64,000 nt of DNA from Halobacillus litoralis (lineage in GTDB: Bacteria > Bacillota > Bacilli > Bacillales > Halobacillaceae), in the NCBI RefSeq assembly GCF_020524085.2, contig NZ_CP129016.1:2598001-2662000 (forward strand), given 5' to 3'. A program made the position numbers and the translations under genes. Under the pieces are notes generated by a model. It did not search any database and had not been told where the DNA came from. It saw nothing but the letters and a program-made list of their open reading frames with translations. Positions 42,157 to 51,069 of the stretch are shown piece after piece (the first letter of the stretch is position 1; every line of letters begins with the position of its first letter).

Positions 42157-42535
42157 GTCCATACACTCCATTCGCGTATTTATTAGCCTCTTCCAAAGCA
42201 TCTAAGTTACCTTTCCTTGCCTGTTCTTTTGCATATCGGGTTAGACCTTTATGCTGACCTTTGAAATAAGATCTCAATAGGACTCTATCATCCGACTTCT
42301 TTAAATTTTCGTTATTATCCATATCCCGCTTAATCATAGGAATACTATAACACAATAATAAAAACAACAAGACTAAAGACCACCAAAATAAAGGTATACT
42401 GGGCAAGGAACTATACATCAATTCTCCATCAACAGTAATTTCTGCAACTAGAGCACCGCAAATAAATGAGGGACCAAACATGGAAATTATTAAGAACAAA
42501 CTTCTCCCCACGGGGCTGAAAAGGTAATAGCTCAT
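42098..42535 (-). CDS. two-helix membrane protein upstream of the 129-residue protein
   Basis: The 145-residue product from ATG 42535 (AAGGA 9 bases upstream; the ATG at 42565 has no site) has two transmembrane segments: LFLIISMFGPSFICGALVA and IPLFWWSLVLLFLLLCYSIP. A hydrophilic C-terminal half follows (GLTRYAKEQARKGNLDALEEA). I do not recognise the family. It overlaps the following gene by 59 bases, an unusually long overlap implying tight coupling. Confidence 0.65.
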   Translation of the reverse strand: MSYYLFSPVGRSLFLIISMFGPSFICGALVAEITVDGELMYSSLPSIPLFWWSLVLLFLLLCYSIPMIKRDMDNNENLKKSDDRVLLRSYFKGQHKGLTRYAKEQARKGNLDALEEANKYANGVYGHGSTASNDRSSEEQNKGLS

Positions 42536-42884
42536 AATATCTTGTCCTTTTTCCTTTTTTTTCATAATACCATATTATGAAGCAATCTAGGGATAAATTT
42601 CTAATGTACCTAAAAGTTTTCCTGCCGAATTAGTACCTAAGGATAGAGGGAACTTTTTCAGAGGTCTTACAGGGCTAAAAAGTCTTCTTCGAAAAATGCG
42701 TTATTTTTTTGGACGAGAGTAAAAAACCAAAGAGGAAGCAAGAAACTAGAAAAAGAATATATTTATTTAACAAGTTATGACTAACAACAATTAGCTACGG
42801 AAAGGCGGTAACACAGTGATGAATAGCGAAATTAACGCAGTTCGAAGCAAACTAGCAGAAACGATCACGCAGCGGAATTTGTCC

Positions 42885-42920
42885 AACAGTAATGCTGTAA
42901 AATTTAACAGCATTACTGTT
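42885..42920. repeat. 14-bp inverted repeat adjoining the dispersed palindrome
   Basis: AACAGTAATGCTGT (42885-42898) and ACAGCATTACTGTT (42907-42920) form a perfect stem with an 8-base loop, directly followed by the palindromic repeat. Confidence 0.85.
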
Positions 42921-42923
42921 GGG

Positions 42924-42982
42924 AAGTGCCTGACCCCCACTGCGGTAAAGTGTAAACGTGATGGGGGGTCAGGCACTTTTTT
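42924..42982. repeat. dispersed palindromic repeat, copy 4
   Basis: GAAGTGCCTGACCCCCACTG, GGTAAAGTGTAAACGTGA, TGGGGGGTCAGGCACTTTTT. With a near-perfect stem and a T run of six, it also looks like a terminator. Confidence 0.9.
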
Positions 42983-43119
42983 CCTTATGGTGTAGAAATA
43001 TTTCGGTGGACATAAAATTGTGAAAATTACCTGTCTTAACTTGTAGTATTGCACAATGCATTGGTATAATTTGGTTGTGTTACTTTGTTGAATTTGTCGT
43101 AGTTCGGGAGGAGAGTCTT

Positions 43120-44253
43120 ATGTCCGAGGCATCAGAAAGAGATGGTGGATACTATGCGGTTAAAGGATTTATCTATCAGTTTGACTTAACAATATTAGAA
43201 ATACTAGATAATCCGACCTCAAAAGTTATGTTTGAGTTTCAGCAGGATATAAATTATGAACAATACGTAATACAGGTGAAGCATAAAGAAACTCAGACCT
43301 TTAAGAATAGCTTAATAAAAAAGCCAGTTATTCAACTATTGGAAGAGTTCAAATTAGATAGAAGTAAAACGTTCGCTTTATATGGATATTTCAAAGATAA
43401 AGAAATAGGCGAGAAGGTATATAATTTAGAAGAATTTAATAAATTGCTGGGGAATAAGCAAAATGAGTATGAGGAAGATTTGAAAAAAGAATTTGTGAAA
43501 AAATTCAAGGTTGTCTTTAAAGAAGATTATACTAGTCAGTTCGAGACAGTTATAAACAAAATCAAACAAGAATATGGCCTTAAAAGTAACGAGTTAGCAG
43601 TGATTTATCATATGATAATTCATTCTTCTCTCTTTAAATTAGCCATTAGAGAAAGAAAAGATAGATATATAGATAAATTGGAAGTAGATGAAATGTGTGC
43701 TAAAGCCACAGGTGTTGTTTTTCAGCACGCTTATAGAGAATATTTATCTGAAGGAAAGTATGAAAGAGAAATCAAAAAGCGTTATTTTTCACCCCGGGGA
43801 CATAGTAGAAGACCGAGAGATAGGTTATTTATTGTAGATTGCGATAATGTTGCTTCCGCCAGTGATATCGCAAATATAATATATGAAATAATTCACAAGT
43901 ATTATAAAAAACCTAAACCGCCTTATGTACTTCTTCGGAACATTTCCAATATAAAGCTAATTGAAGTGAAAAAAATGCTAATCAATGAACAATGGCCAAT
44001 GTATTTCAATGATGGTTCATACTTTGATGGAGATGATATAAGTGTAGGGGCAATTGTTATGAGGGATAGCCGCTTTATTGACATTACATTCGTATTACTT
44101 TTAAAGGAAGAGAACCTTTCAGAGATAACTGCAGGAATTAATATGTCTGAGGTGTACGAATTCTTCATTAATAACCCTATTGTTCCAGAAGAAGTTAACT
44201 CCACGAGTATTCAAGTCAGCGAAACCAATCAGATTATTAGAATGATAAAATAA
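43120..44253 (+). CDS. DUF4297-like nuclease of a nuclease-HerA defence pair
   Basis: The N-terminal domain has GGYYAVKGFIYQFDLTILEI, then VMFEFQQDIN (Glu39, Asp43) and YVIQVKHKE (Gln52-x-Lys54): the E/D...QxK arrangement of DUF4297-type PD-(D/E)xK nucleases. The remaining 300 residues (helical middle, then an alpha/beta C-terminal domain with RDRLFIVDCDNVASASDIAN) I cannot assign. ATG 43120 follows GGGAGGAGAG; the frame extends upstream to 43075 without a site. A HerA ATPase gene starts 19 bases downstream. DUF4297-HerA pairs are documented anti-phage systems in which the two proteins form a nuclease complex. Confidence 0.8.
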   Translation: MSEASERDGGYYAVKGFIYQFDLTILEILDNPTSKVMFEFQQDINYEQYVIQVKHKETQTFKNSLIKKPVIQLLEEFKLDRSKTFALYGYFKDKEIGEKVYNLEEFNKLLGNKQNEYEEDLKKEFVKKFKVVFKEDYTSQFETVINKIKQEYGLKSNELAVIYHMIIHSSLFKLAIRERKDRYIDKLEVDEMCAKATGVVFQHAYREYLSEGKYEREIKKRYFSPRGHSRRPRDRLFIVDCDNVASASDIANIIYEIIHKYYKKPKPPYVLLRNISNIKLIEVKKMLINEQWPMYFNDGSYFDGDDISVGAIVMRDSRFIDITFVLLLKEENLSEITAGINMSEVYEFFINNPIVPEEVNSTSIQVSETNQIIRMIK

Positions 44254-44272
44254 AAGATGGAAGGTGATTTTT

Positions 44273-46054
44273 TTGATAACACTCGATAATATAGCGAAAG
44301 TAGTATCTGTTCTGCCTAATAAAGTGAAGGTTCAAGTTCAAGATTTAGATAAATTCCACGAAGACAGCATGGAAAAAGTCTCTATAGGCTCTTATTTAAG
44401 AGTTTCAGACGAAAAAGATTGTTCTTTAATTGCAATGGTAGAAAATTTTACTATCGAAGAAAATAAAGATAATCCTGATGAACCTAAATACATAATAGAA
44501 GCTACACCAATGGGTTATTTAGACGTAGAAGGAGTTTTTCATCGCGGGAATTACAGCCTCACTATACCACCTACTGGAGTTGAGTTAGCAAAAAGAGACG
44601 AAATAAAACATATTTATGACACAGGTGAAGAAGAAGCCCGATTTTCTTTTGCGAAACTACAGCAAGATGAAATTACAACTGTACCTGTAGATGGAAATAA
44701 ATTTTTTAATAAACACATCGCTGTTGTAGGTTCAACTGGTTCTGGTAAGTCACACACTGTAGCTAAAATACTTCAAGAAGCTATTAGTTCTAAAAATTCA
44801 GATTATGAAGGGCTTAACAATTCTCATATTGTAATATTTGATATTCATTCAGAATACAAATCTGCTTTTCCTGAGTCAAATTATGTCGACGTAGGAAATC
44901 TATTTTTGCCGTATTGGCTAATGAATGGAGAAGAGCTAGAAGAAATATTTGTAGAAACTGGGGATAATAATGCATATAATCAGATATCTTTATTGAGAGA
45001 TATAATAACTAAAAACAAACAATATCACAACGATGATAATGAAAATATAACTTTTGATACACCAGTGCCCTTTTCTATGAAAGAGGTTGTAAGGTGCATA
45101 GTTAATTTAACAAATGAAACTGTAGATAATAATGATGCAACAAAAGTAACAATAATTGATGATGATGGGGAAGATAGTCACCTTGATAATGATAGCGAAA
45201 AATATAAACACTACTTTGAAAAGCAGATGGTTTTTCGTCCCCTTAAAAGAGGACAAGTTACCAGAGGCACTTACAATGATAGTGATAGAAAATTAGATAA
45301 GATGATATTTAGAATGAATGGGAAGATTAACGACAATAGATTGAATTTCTTATCTTTGGGCGACCAAGTCGATAATTATGACACTCCATTTGTTGATGTA
45401 CTTGAAGATATTATAGGTTATAGTGAAACGAATAAATCAAATATTTCTATAATTGATATAAGCGGTGTTCCTTTTGAAGTATTAAATATAACTGTCTCTT
45501 TAGTATCTCGTCTACTTTTCGAATACGGTTATTACTTTAAAAAATACTATGAAGAAAAAACTGAAGGCAAAGAAATGCATGATGAAGACTATCTACCTTT
45601 AATGCTTGTTTATGAAGAGGCACATAAGTATGTTCCTAAAAGCTCAGAGGCGAAATATAAATCTTCGCGCATGTCTATAGAAAGGATTGCAAAGGAAGGG
45701 AGAAAATACGGAGTATCTGCTATGATTGTTAGTCAACGTCCCTCCGAAATATCAGAAACAATATTTTCTCAATGCAGCAATTTTGTAGCAATGAGATTAA
45801 CAAACCCTGAAGACCAGAACTATATTAAAAGGCTTTTACCTGACAGTCTAGAGTCCCTTACCGCTTCTATTTCTACTTTGCAAAGTGGACAAGCAATTTT
45901 AACTGGTGAAGCAATAATAATGCCATCATTAGTTAAGATAGACCCTTGTTCACCTGCCCCGTCTTCGAGTGATATTAAATACCTAGAAGAATGGAAAAAA
46001 CCTTGGATTGAAGCACAATTAGAAATAATTACGAAGCGATGGAATAATAGCTAG
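44273..46054 (+). CDS. HerA-type hexameric ATPase/translocase
   Basis: The 593-residue protein has an N-terminal HAS-barrel (about 1-110), then a HerA/FtsK-class motor: HIAVVGSTGSGKSHTVAKIL (Walker A near 152), HIVIFDIHSEYKSAF, LMLVYEEAHKYV (Walker B, EEAH near 447), MIVSQRPSEISETIFSQCSN and LQSGQAILTG. HerA forms hexamers that work with nucleases such as NurA, or here probably the DUF4297-like protein encoded just upstream. TTG 44273 has GGAAGG 8 bases upstream; GTG 44264 lies inside that site. A terminator at 46158 follows. Confidence 0.93.
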   Translation: MITLDNIAKVVSVLPNKVKVQVQDLDKFHEDSMEKVSIGSYLRVSDEKDCSLIAMVENFTIEENKDNPDEPKYIIEATPMGYLDVEGVFHRGNYSLTIPPTGVELAKRDEIKHIYDTGEEEARFSFAKLQQDEITTVPVDGNKFFNKHIAVVGSTGSGKSHTVAKILQEAISSKNSDYEGLNNSHIVIFDIHSEYKSAFPESNYVDVGNLFLPYWLMNGEELEEIFVETGDNNAYNQISLLRDIITKNKQYHNDDNENITFDTPVPFSMKEVVRCIVNLTNETVDNNDATKVTIIDDDGEDSHLDNDSEKYKHYFEKQMVFRPLKRGQVTRGTYNDSDRKLDKMIFRMNGKINDNRLNFLSLGDQVDNYDTPFVDVLEDIIGYSETNKSNISIIDISGVPFEVLNITVSLVSRLLFEYGYYFKKYYEEKTEGKEMHDEDYLPLMLVYEEAHKYVPKSSEAKYKSSRMSIERIAKEGRKYGVSAMIVSQRPSEISETIFSQCSNFVAMRLTNPEDQNYIKRLLPDSLESLTASISTLQSGQAILTGEAIIMPSLVKIDPCSPAPSSSDIKYLEEWKKPWIEAQLEIITKRWNNS

Positions 46055-46157
46055 TTGAGCGTATTCCACCCCATATCCGAAAAAGGGACTCAAAATCGTG
46101 TGCCATCAAGGTTTCAGGAACTAATATAAGATTGTAAATACAATATAACCACATAAA

Positions 46158-46187
46158 AAAGAGCGCTTCAGTCACGAAGCGCTCTTT
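46158..46187. terminator. bidirectional terminator between herA-like and telA-like genes
   Basis: AAAGAGCGCTTC (46158-46169) and GAAGCGCTCTTT (46176-46187) form a perfect 12-bp stem. The right arm lies inside the last codons of the telA-like gene, whose stop is 46168-46170. Confidence 0.9.
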
Positions 46188-47295
46188 CTCTATAACTACT
46201 CGTCTGAGACAACCTCTGCCGCACATTCTCATTCAAAGCATCCATCTCCTCAATAAACTGCTCACTCGAAGCAATAATCCGCTCCGAAGACTGCTCCGTC
46301 GTTTTCAATGCATCAAATACGTTATCGAAAGACTCCTGAAGAGCTTCCATACTAATCGCAGGATTCTCCATCATCTCTGTCGTCTCTTCCGCATTCTCCT
46401 TCAGATTCATGGAGTTCGAAAGCAGCATCTCCTCGGTCGCTTTATTGACACCGTTCACCGTATCGATCACTTTCCGCTGATTGTTCAAAGCGAGCTGGAT
46501 CGAAGCAGAGACAGTAATAATATTTTTCGTCAGTGTCACTGCATTACGAATCGATTCTTTCAGTTTTTCATTGTTTTTCTTGATGATATCCACGGAAGAA
46601 ATGCTCTGATGCAGCACGCTCTTCATCTGCGTCATGTTTCTCGTACGTGTAATGATTTTCTCTTTTCCTTCGGTAAGCAGCGCCAAGTCGTATTCGCCGG
46701 TCGCTTCTTTTTCTTTCAAAAGCTCAAACAGCTTTTTCCCGAGATAGATCTGCTTGTCCAGATCATAGATGCGCTTCTGAGCATTTTCTTTGATCAGCTG
46801 TAATTCAACGCTGTCTTCTTCCAGACGGTCTTTCCCCGCCAGCAGGCTCCTAACAACCATATCGATCTTCGAGTCGACCGTTTCATATTTCTTCATGTAG
46901 CGGTCGATGGGCTGCTTTTTGCTTAGTTTATAAAAGAATTTCTGCACGCCGTTGCCTTCGGTTCGCTTCGGATCAAGGTCCGATACGATCGTTTCAAGTT
47001 CTCTCAGCGAATCGGGGATGTCGTTGTTGCCTTTGGTCATGAGGTCATTGACCGGTCGCTTCAACGTTTCCATCGTTTCGCCGGCGACGCGCTGTTCTTT
47101 TTCTCCGAGGTCTCCGAGTTCTCTCATCACGTCAGATAGGGAATCGTCCCTGGATGAATCGAACTTTCCTGCGTAGGCTTCGGCCTCTTCGTTCAGGCGG
47201 TCGATATCTTCTTGTTCAATAAGCGTCATCGCTTCTCTCAGATCCTGCTGGTTCATTTCCGCTTCTTTATCTTTATAGGGAGAATGTTTACTCAT
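46168..47295 (-). CDS. telA: TelA-family protein (toxic anion resistance / YceH-like)
   Basis: The 375-residue helical protein has the TelA pattern: a conserved middle VQKFFYKLSKKQPIDRYMKK, KIDMVVRSLLAGKDRLEEDS, LIKENAQKRIYDLDKQIYLG, and a C-terminal part with VSASIQLALNNQRKVIDTVN and NKATEEMLLSNS. Family members were named for tellurite resistance and in Bacillus sit in stress-induced ter-like operons; the biochemical role is unclear. ATG 47295 follows AGGAGG at 7 bases. The upstream gene (47349-48203) ends 53 bases before it and is read in the same direction, so the two probably act together. Confidence 0.9.
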   Translation of the reverse strand: MSKHSPYKDKEAEMNQQDLREAMTLIEQEDIDRLNEEAEAYAGKFDSSRDDSLSDVMRELGDLGEKEQRVAGETMETLKRPVNDLMTKGNNDIPDSLRELETIVSDLDPKRTEGNGVQKFFYKLSKKQPIDRYMKKYETVDSKIDMVVRSLLAGKDRLEEDSVELQLIKENAQKRIYDLDKQIYLGKKLFELLKEKEATGEYDLALLTEGKEKIITRTRNMTQMKSVLHQSISSVDIIKKNNEKLKESIRNAVTLTKNIITVSASIQLALNNQRKVIDTVNGVNKATEEMLLSNSMNLKENAEETTEMMENPAISMEALQESFDNVFDALKTTEQSSERIIASSEQFIEEMDALNENVRQRLSQTSSYRERALRD

Positions 47296-47348
47296 GTCCA
47301 TACCTCCTGTATGTCATTCGTTGGTTTTAAGAAAAACAAAACGGCCGT

Positions 47349-48203
47349 TTACTTTCGTGAAAGGAAGTTTTCGTCTTCCTTATTATATTTGGAAGCAATG
47401 ATTCCTTTGCTTCTGGCAAAGTTCTGCGTATAGCTTTCTTCTTCTTTTCGCTCCAGATTTTCAATGAACTTCTGCAGATCATACATCGTCTCCACCAGTT
47501 CATGTTTCCGGTTTTCCTTATTCTCATGTGACAATCGTTGGAACGATGCGATGAAGTCAGGGACGTCTTTGTCCATCATCGTCTCAAGGGCGTATTGTTC
47601 TTCGATGTCGAGTTCTTCCATTCGTCTGAACTGTTTCTCTGTCCGTTCCTTCAAAGATGACCACTCCTGTTGAAGGTCCGGATGGTTCTCGAGAAACGGG
47701 AAGTCCCAGTCTTCGAAGTTCGGTTCCTCAGGAGCTTCAAACATTGTACTCTCTCCGGATACTTCCATGTGCTCGACATAGGTATTCACATGTTTGAAAA
47801 GTACTTCTGAAAAATCTCTCATCGTGCCTCCGAGTCCTTTTTTTCTCGTGAATTCTTCTTTCAGAAAAGTAGGGAGGAAGGCTTTTTCTTCTTCGATCCA
47901 TTCAAAGCGGCCCAGTAGCATTTTCGGCGGCTTGCCGTAAAACTCGAGGGTTCCCCTGAATGTGTTGGACTTCGGTATAACGGCGGAAAATAAGACACCG
48001 TTCCAAAACCCATCCATAATATATCTCTTCTTCATCTCTACCAGTTCTTCTATATCCAGATCGAAATAAACAGGGCGTTTCCCTTTGATCACCTGCTTCA
48101 TATCTCTCATCGTTTGAAAATCGATGTAGCGTTGATATTCGGAGGTATGTGGCATGAATGTTCTTTCCAAGTTCTCAAGCATAAAAGAGTTGAGGTTTTC
48201 CAT
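47349..48203 (-). CDS. unknown protein paired with the TelA-family gene
   Basis: The 284-residue product is hydrophilic: an N-terminal alpha/beta part (MENLNSFMLENLERTFMPHT; PVYFDLDIEELVEMKKRYIM; GVLFSAVIPKSNTFRGTLEF) and a highly charged helical C-terminal part with likely coiled coil (ENKENRKHELVETMYDLQKF). It has no signal peptide. I do not recognise the family. Genes of this size precede telA-like genes in other Bacillaceae (general knowledge, not checked here), suggesting a partner in envelope or anion stress. Confidence 0.75.
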   Translation of the reverse strand: MENLNSFMLENLERTFMPHTSEYQRYIDFQTMRDMKQVIKGKRPVYFDLDIEELVEMKKRYIMDGFWNGVLFSAVIPKSNTFRGTLEFYGKPPKMLLGRFEWIEEEKAFLPTFLKEEFTRKKGLGGTMRDFSEVLFKHVNTYVEHMEVSGESTMFEAPEEPNFEDWDFPFLENHPDLQQEWSSLKERTEKQFRRMEELDIEEQYALETMMDKDVPDFIASFQRLSHENKENRKHELVETMYDLQKFIENLERKEEESYTQNFARSKGIIASKYNKEDENFLSRK

Positions 48204-48536
48204 GCTTCGTCAGCCCCTTTTCCGTCTTTCCTTTTCCACGACTAAATGTATCTATGATACTTCAAGAATACCACAAAATGGGGTTTCAGACTAAGATTGG
48301 CCTACGTCACTTCCCAATGAGAAGGAGGAGGCGGAGTCATCGTCTGTGGAAAATCTATCTTCCATTTACTATGAATATACGTATATATGAGTTTAAATGT
48401 TTCACAATTTTACATATTACTCCTCAAAGTTCGAGTGGGAGTATTTATGCATATTTTTTCCTTTGTAGGGAATTGGTACCAAAAGAGAAGGACACTTGCT
48501 CTTGAAGAAAGAAGGAATATAAGGAGGAATTTCAAG

Positions 48537-49082
48537 GTGAAAAAGATTTTAATCGTAATAGCAACCATCCTATCCGTTTTATTCATTACCAGCGCCTGCT
48601 CAAATTCAAATCAAAGCTCTGGTGAACAAGGGGGAGATTCAAGTGAGGGAAACGAAGCCACAACCCCTTCAGATGAGAATCGTGAACGAGTACGGGAGTT
48701 TCTCGAACACGAATTTAACGGCCCGAGTGAAAAATCGGAAGAAATATATAGGGAGGGGACGACTGAAGAGCTCCGAAATTATATAGAGGAGACGTACAAA
48801 CCTTACTTTAATGAAAAAGGATACGAAGACATAACACAATTACAAAAAGCTTCAATGTATATCAGTGAAGCAAGCAGGAGTGGTTATGAATTGAACGCAA
48901 CAGACATTAACATTGATAAAGATGAAGAAAATAACGCTTACGCTTTTGAGGTAGATGTGGAATACAGCAAAAATGGCGAAACAAACGCTACAACGGTGAA
49001 AGGAAGAATCAACTTGGATGAGGATGGTAAATTTAGTTTCCTCAGATATTCAGATCGAGGCGGATTGCTTGAGAGTATGTGA
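48537..49082 (+). CDS. lipoprotein with acidic linker, function unknown
   Basis: GTG 48537 lies 6 bases after AAGGAGG. A lipoprotein signal peptide ends in LFITSACSN, then comes a Ser/Glu/Gly linker (about 22-45). The mature domain of about 135 residues contains SEEIYREGTTEELRNYIEET and YAFEVDVEYSKNGETNATTV, with an NTF2-like or DUF-type alpha+beta look. It is anchored on the outer face of the membrane. A longer in-frame extension to 48387 has no ribosome site. Monocistronic. Confidence 0.8.
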   Translation: MKKILIVIATILSVLFITSACSNSNQSSGEQGGDSSEGNEATTPSDENRERVREFLEHEFNGPSEKSEEIYREGTTEELRNYIEETYKPYFNEKGYEDITQLQKASMYISEASRSGYELNATDINIDKDEENNAYAFEVDVEYSKNGETNATTVKGRINLDEDGKFSFLRYSDRGGLLESM

Positions 49083-49287
49083 GTTTCTTTAAGCATCATG
49101 TGTTGAAGTCCTACGAAAAATCAGGACCACGATACTAACCAAAGCTGTACATCTAAACATTTGGTTAAGTTTATTAAAATTTGAACTTTTGTCCAATGAA
49201 TTATGATAGGTTGGTCATACAAGGACTCCTATTAAAATAGAAGCAGATAGAGTTTGGTACCACAAGTGGTTAACAGGAGGGGTTGAA

Positions 49288-49635
49288 GTGACGAGGGTTT
49301 TGCTTCATTTGGAAGGAGCATTCGTATTCCTGGCAAGTTTATATTTTTACCAGCAGAATGATTTCAGCTGGCTCGCCTTCGTGTTCCTTTTATTGATCTT
49401 CGACATTTCCATGCTCGGATACCTCGTCAATGAGAGAGTCGGGGCGGTTGTCTATAACCTTTCCCATAGTTATGTTCTTCCGTTATTGCTTATAGTAGCT
49501 GCTATAGCTGCCTCCCTAGACGGGCTCCAGATGATCAGCTTGATCTGGATCGCGCATAACGGGATGGACAGGATGTTCGGGTATGGGTTGAAATATCCGA
49601 CCGGTTTTAAGGACACTCATCTTCAAAGAATCTAG
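49288..49635 (+). CDS. DUF4260 family small membrane protein
   Basis: The 115-residue product has four hydrophobic helices with the DUF4260 landmarks: LHLEGAFVFLASLYFYQQND, LLIFDISMLGYLVNERVGAV, YNLSHSYVLPLLLI and a final LIWIAHNGMDRMFGYGLKYP. The function of the family is unknown; it is common in Firmicutes. The GTG start at 49288 follows AGGAGGGG. The next gene begins 12 bases downstream. Confidence 0.88.
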   Translation: MTRVLLHLEGAFVFLASLYFYQQNDFSWLAFVFLLLIFDISMLGYLVNERVGAVVYNLSHSYVLPLLLIVAAIAASLDGLQMISLIWIAHNGMDRMFGYGLKYPTGFKDTHLQRI

Positions 49636-49647
49636 GAGGGTAAATCA

Positions 49648-50430
49648 ATGGTCGATGCTTTTCTCGTAAGATGTACGGAGAAGTTCTATGAAATTTTCGG
49701 TGAGAATATAACAGGCGTGTATCTGCATGGTTCGCTTGTCTTAGGTGGATTTGTGCCTGCGAAAAGTGATGTCGATTTGATTGTCGTGACGGAAAAACCG
49801 ATGTCCCGTATGGATGCCGTTCAGCTGACAGATTTTCTGCTAGAACAGTCGAGCTCTCCTTATCCGATTGAAATCTCTGTATTGAACCGCAACCAGCTGG
49901 AGGAATGGCAGCACCCGTGTCCGTTTGATTACCACTACAGTGAGGACTGGAGAAATCGTTTCCTCGAGGGTGGATTAACCTATTCAAACGGGGAAGTACG
50001 GAAAGACGCAGACTTGGCCGCTCATCTGACCATCATCCATCACAGCGGGTGTGTGTTGTTCGGAAAGCCCATCGATGAAGTATTCCCTCCTGTTCCGAAG
50101 CGGGACTTTGTGGATTCGATTCTGAGCGACTATGAGGATTGTCTGGAAAATGTCGAGGTGGTACCGGTTTATAGTGTGTTGAACATCCTCCGGGTCTATT
50201 ATTACTTGGAGGACGAACGCATCTACTCGAAGGATGAGGCCGGCCAGTGGGCCTTGAGTTCTCCTTTTTCAAAAACCGTGGTAAAAGTATTGAAGCGGAG
50301 GCGGGGGGATGCTGTTTCGATCTCAGAAGAAGAACTCTCTTCTTTCAAACGATATTATCAAGAGAAAATAGAGGCCTCCCTTCAGGAGAAGAATGTGAGG
50401 GTGAAGGGCTCTGTCAAAGTTGGTGATTGA
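49648..50430 (+). CDS. aminoglycoside-type nucleotidyltransferase domain protein
   Basis: The 260-residue protein starts with a Pol-beta nucleotidyltransferase core: YLHGSLVLGGFVPAKSDVDL, where GS...DVD supplies the metal-binding aspartates, followed by a DUF4111 (AadA C-terminal) domain (DLAAHLTIIHHSGCVLFGKP, SVLNILRVYYYLEDERIYSK, DEAGQWALSS). ANT(3'')/ANT(9) enzymes adenylylate streptomycin or spectinomycin and share this layout, but chromosomal copies in environmental Bacillaceae often have unknown substrates. ATG 49648 follows TAGGAGG. Probably co-transcribed with the DUF4260 gene. Confidence 0.87.
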   Translation: MVDAFLVRCTEKFYEIFGENITGVYLHGSLVLGGFVPAKSDVDLIVVTEKPMSRMDAVQLTDFLLEQSSSPYPIEISVLNRNQLEEWQHPCPFDYHYSEDWRNRFLEGGLTYSNGEVRKDADLAAHLTIIHHSGCVLFGKPIDEVFPPVPKRDFVDSILSDYEDCLENVEVVPVYSVLNILRVYYYLEDERIYSKDEAGQWALSSPFSKTVVKVLKRRRGDAVSISEEELSSFKRYYQEKIEASLQEKNVRVKGSVKVGD

Positions 50431-50680
50431 TCGTTGCTTGAGGGGGATCCACGATGAGCAGGGGGAAGACTGGAAGAGCAAACGATATCCTTAAAACCAA
50501 TAGCTAACCGGAAAATCACCGTATACGTAAGCTTACGTGAATTCTTCCGTACACAGGAGCGATATCTTCCTGTCATCGATCAAAAACGGACTATCATCCT
50601 CCCTCTAATTCATGTATAGTAGGTAAGGCATATCTTAGGCTTTTTAAGCAGAAGATCAATTATTATTAGAGGTGAAACAG

Positions 50681-50947
50681 ATGGACTACAATCAAATTAC
50701 ACAGAAAATTGAAGATATTGGCGGGAACTATATCACCATATCTTACTTGCAGGCCACCGAGGAAGATGACTCGCTATATGACGTTTTCGTGAATGTATGG
50801 CCCAATAAAAGTATGAAGAGAAAATTTGAAACGATCGTCGTTAAAACTGATATTCCAATGGAAAAGGCTGAAAACATTTCTAAACGCCTGCACACATCAT
50901 TGGGACGTGTATATGGAGATGTTCATTACACAGGACTCGAAGCTTAA
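50681..50947 (+). CDS. small conserved-looking cytoplasmic protein (88 aa)
   Basis: ATG 50681 has AGAGGTGA just upstream. The product (MDYNQITQKIEDIGGNYITI, then SLYDVFVNVWPNKSMKRKFE and TDIPMEKAENISKRLHTSLG) looks like a compact alpha/beta protein of known type, but I cannot name a family. It is monocistronic, closed by a strong terminator at 50958. Confidence 0.75.
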   Translation: MDYNQITQKIEDIGGNYITISYLQATEEDDSLYDVFVNVWPNKSMKRKFETIVVKTDIPMEKAENISKRLHTSLGRVYGDVHYTGLEA

Positions 50948-50957
50948 TATCTTAGGA

Positions 50958-50990
50958 AAAAGCATGGATGGGATCCATGCTTTTATTTTT
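50958..50990 (+). terminator. rho-independent terminator
   Basis: AAAAGCATGGAT (50958-50969) pairs with ATCCATGCTTTT (50973-50984), then ATTTTT. Confidence 0.92.
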
Positions 50991-51069
50991 ATGAAAATTT
51001 ACTATAGAGACCTACCGGGGCCAAATAAAAAAAGAGAGAAAAGCGTCGATGGCCTTTCTCTCTCTAAAA

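Larger units (their letters stand above)
42819..42995 (+). pseudogene. Spo0E-like fragment running into a palindromic repeat
   Basis: ATG 42819, with AAAGGCGG upstream, opens MNSEINAVRSKLAETITQRN and LSNSNAVKFN, which resembles the first helix of Spo0E-family aspartyl-phosphate phosphatases. The expected second helix with SQELD is missing. Instead the frame enters an inverted repeat at 42885-42920 and then the dispersed palindrome (42924-42982), ending at TAG 42993. This looks like a small gene truncated by arrival of the palindrome. The Spo0E assignment is tentative. Confidence 0.4.

Noticed and set aside
49250..49280. T-box-like GGTACCAC motif before the DUF4260 gene
   Set aside because: Only a short GGTACCAC/GTGG pairing is present; there is no specifier loop, antiterminator or amino-acid gene downstream.
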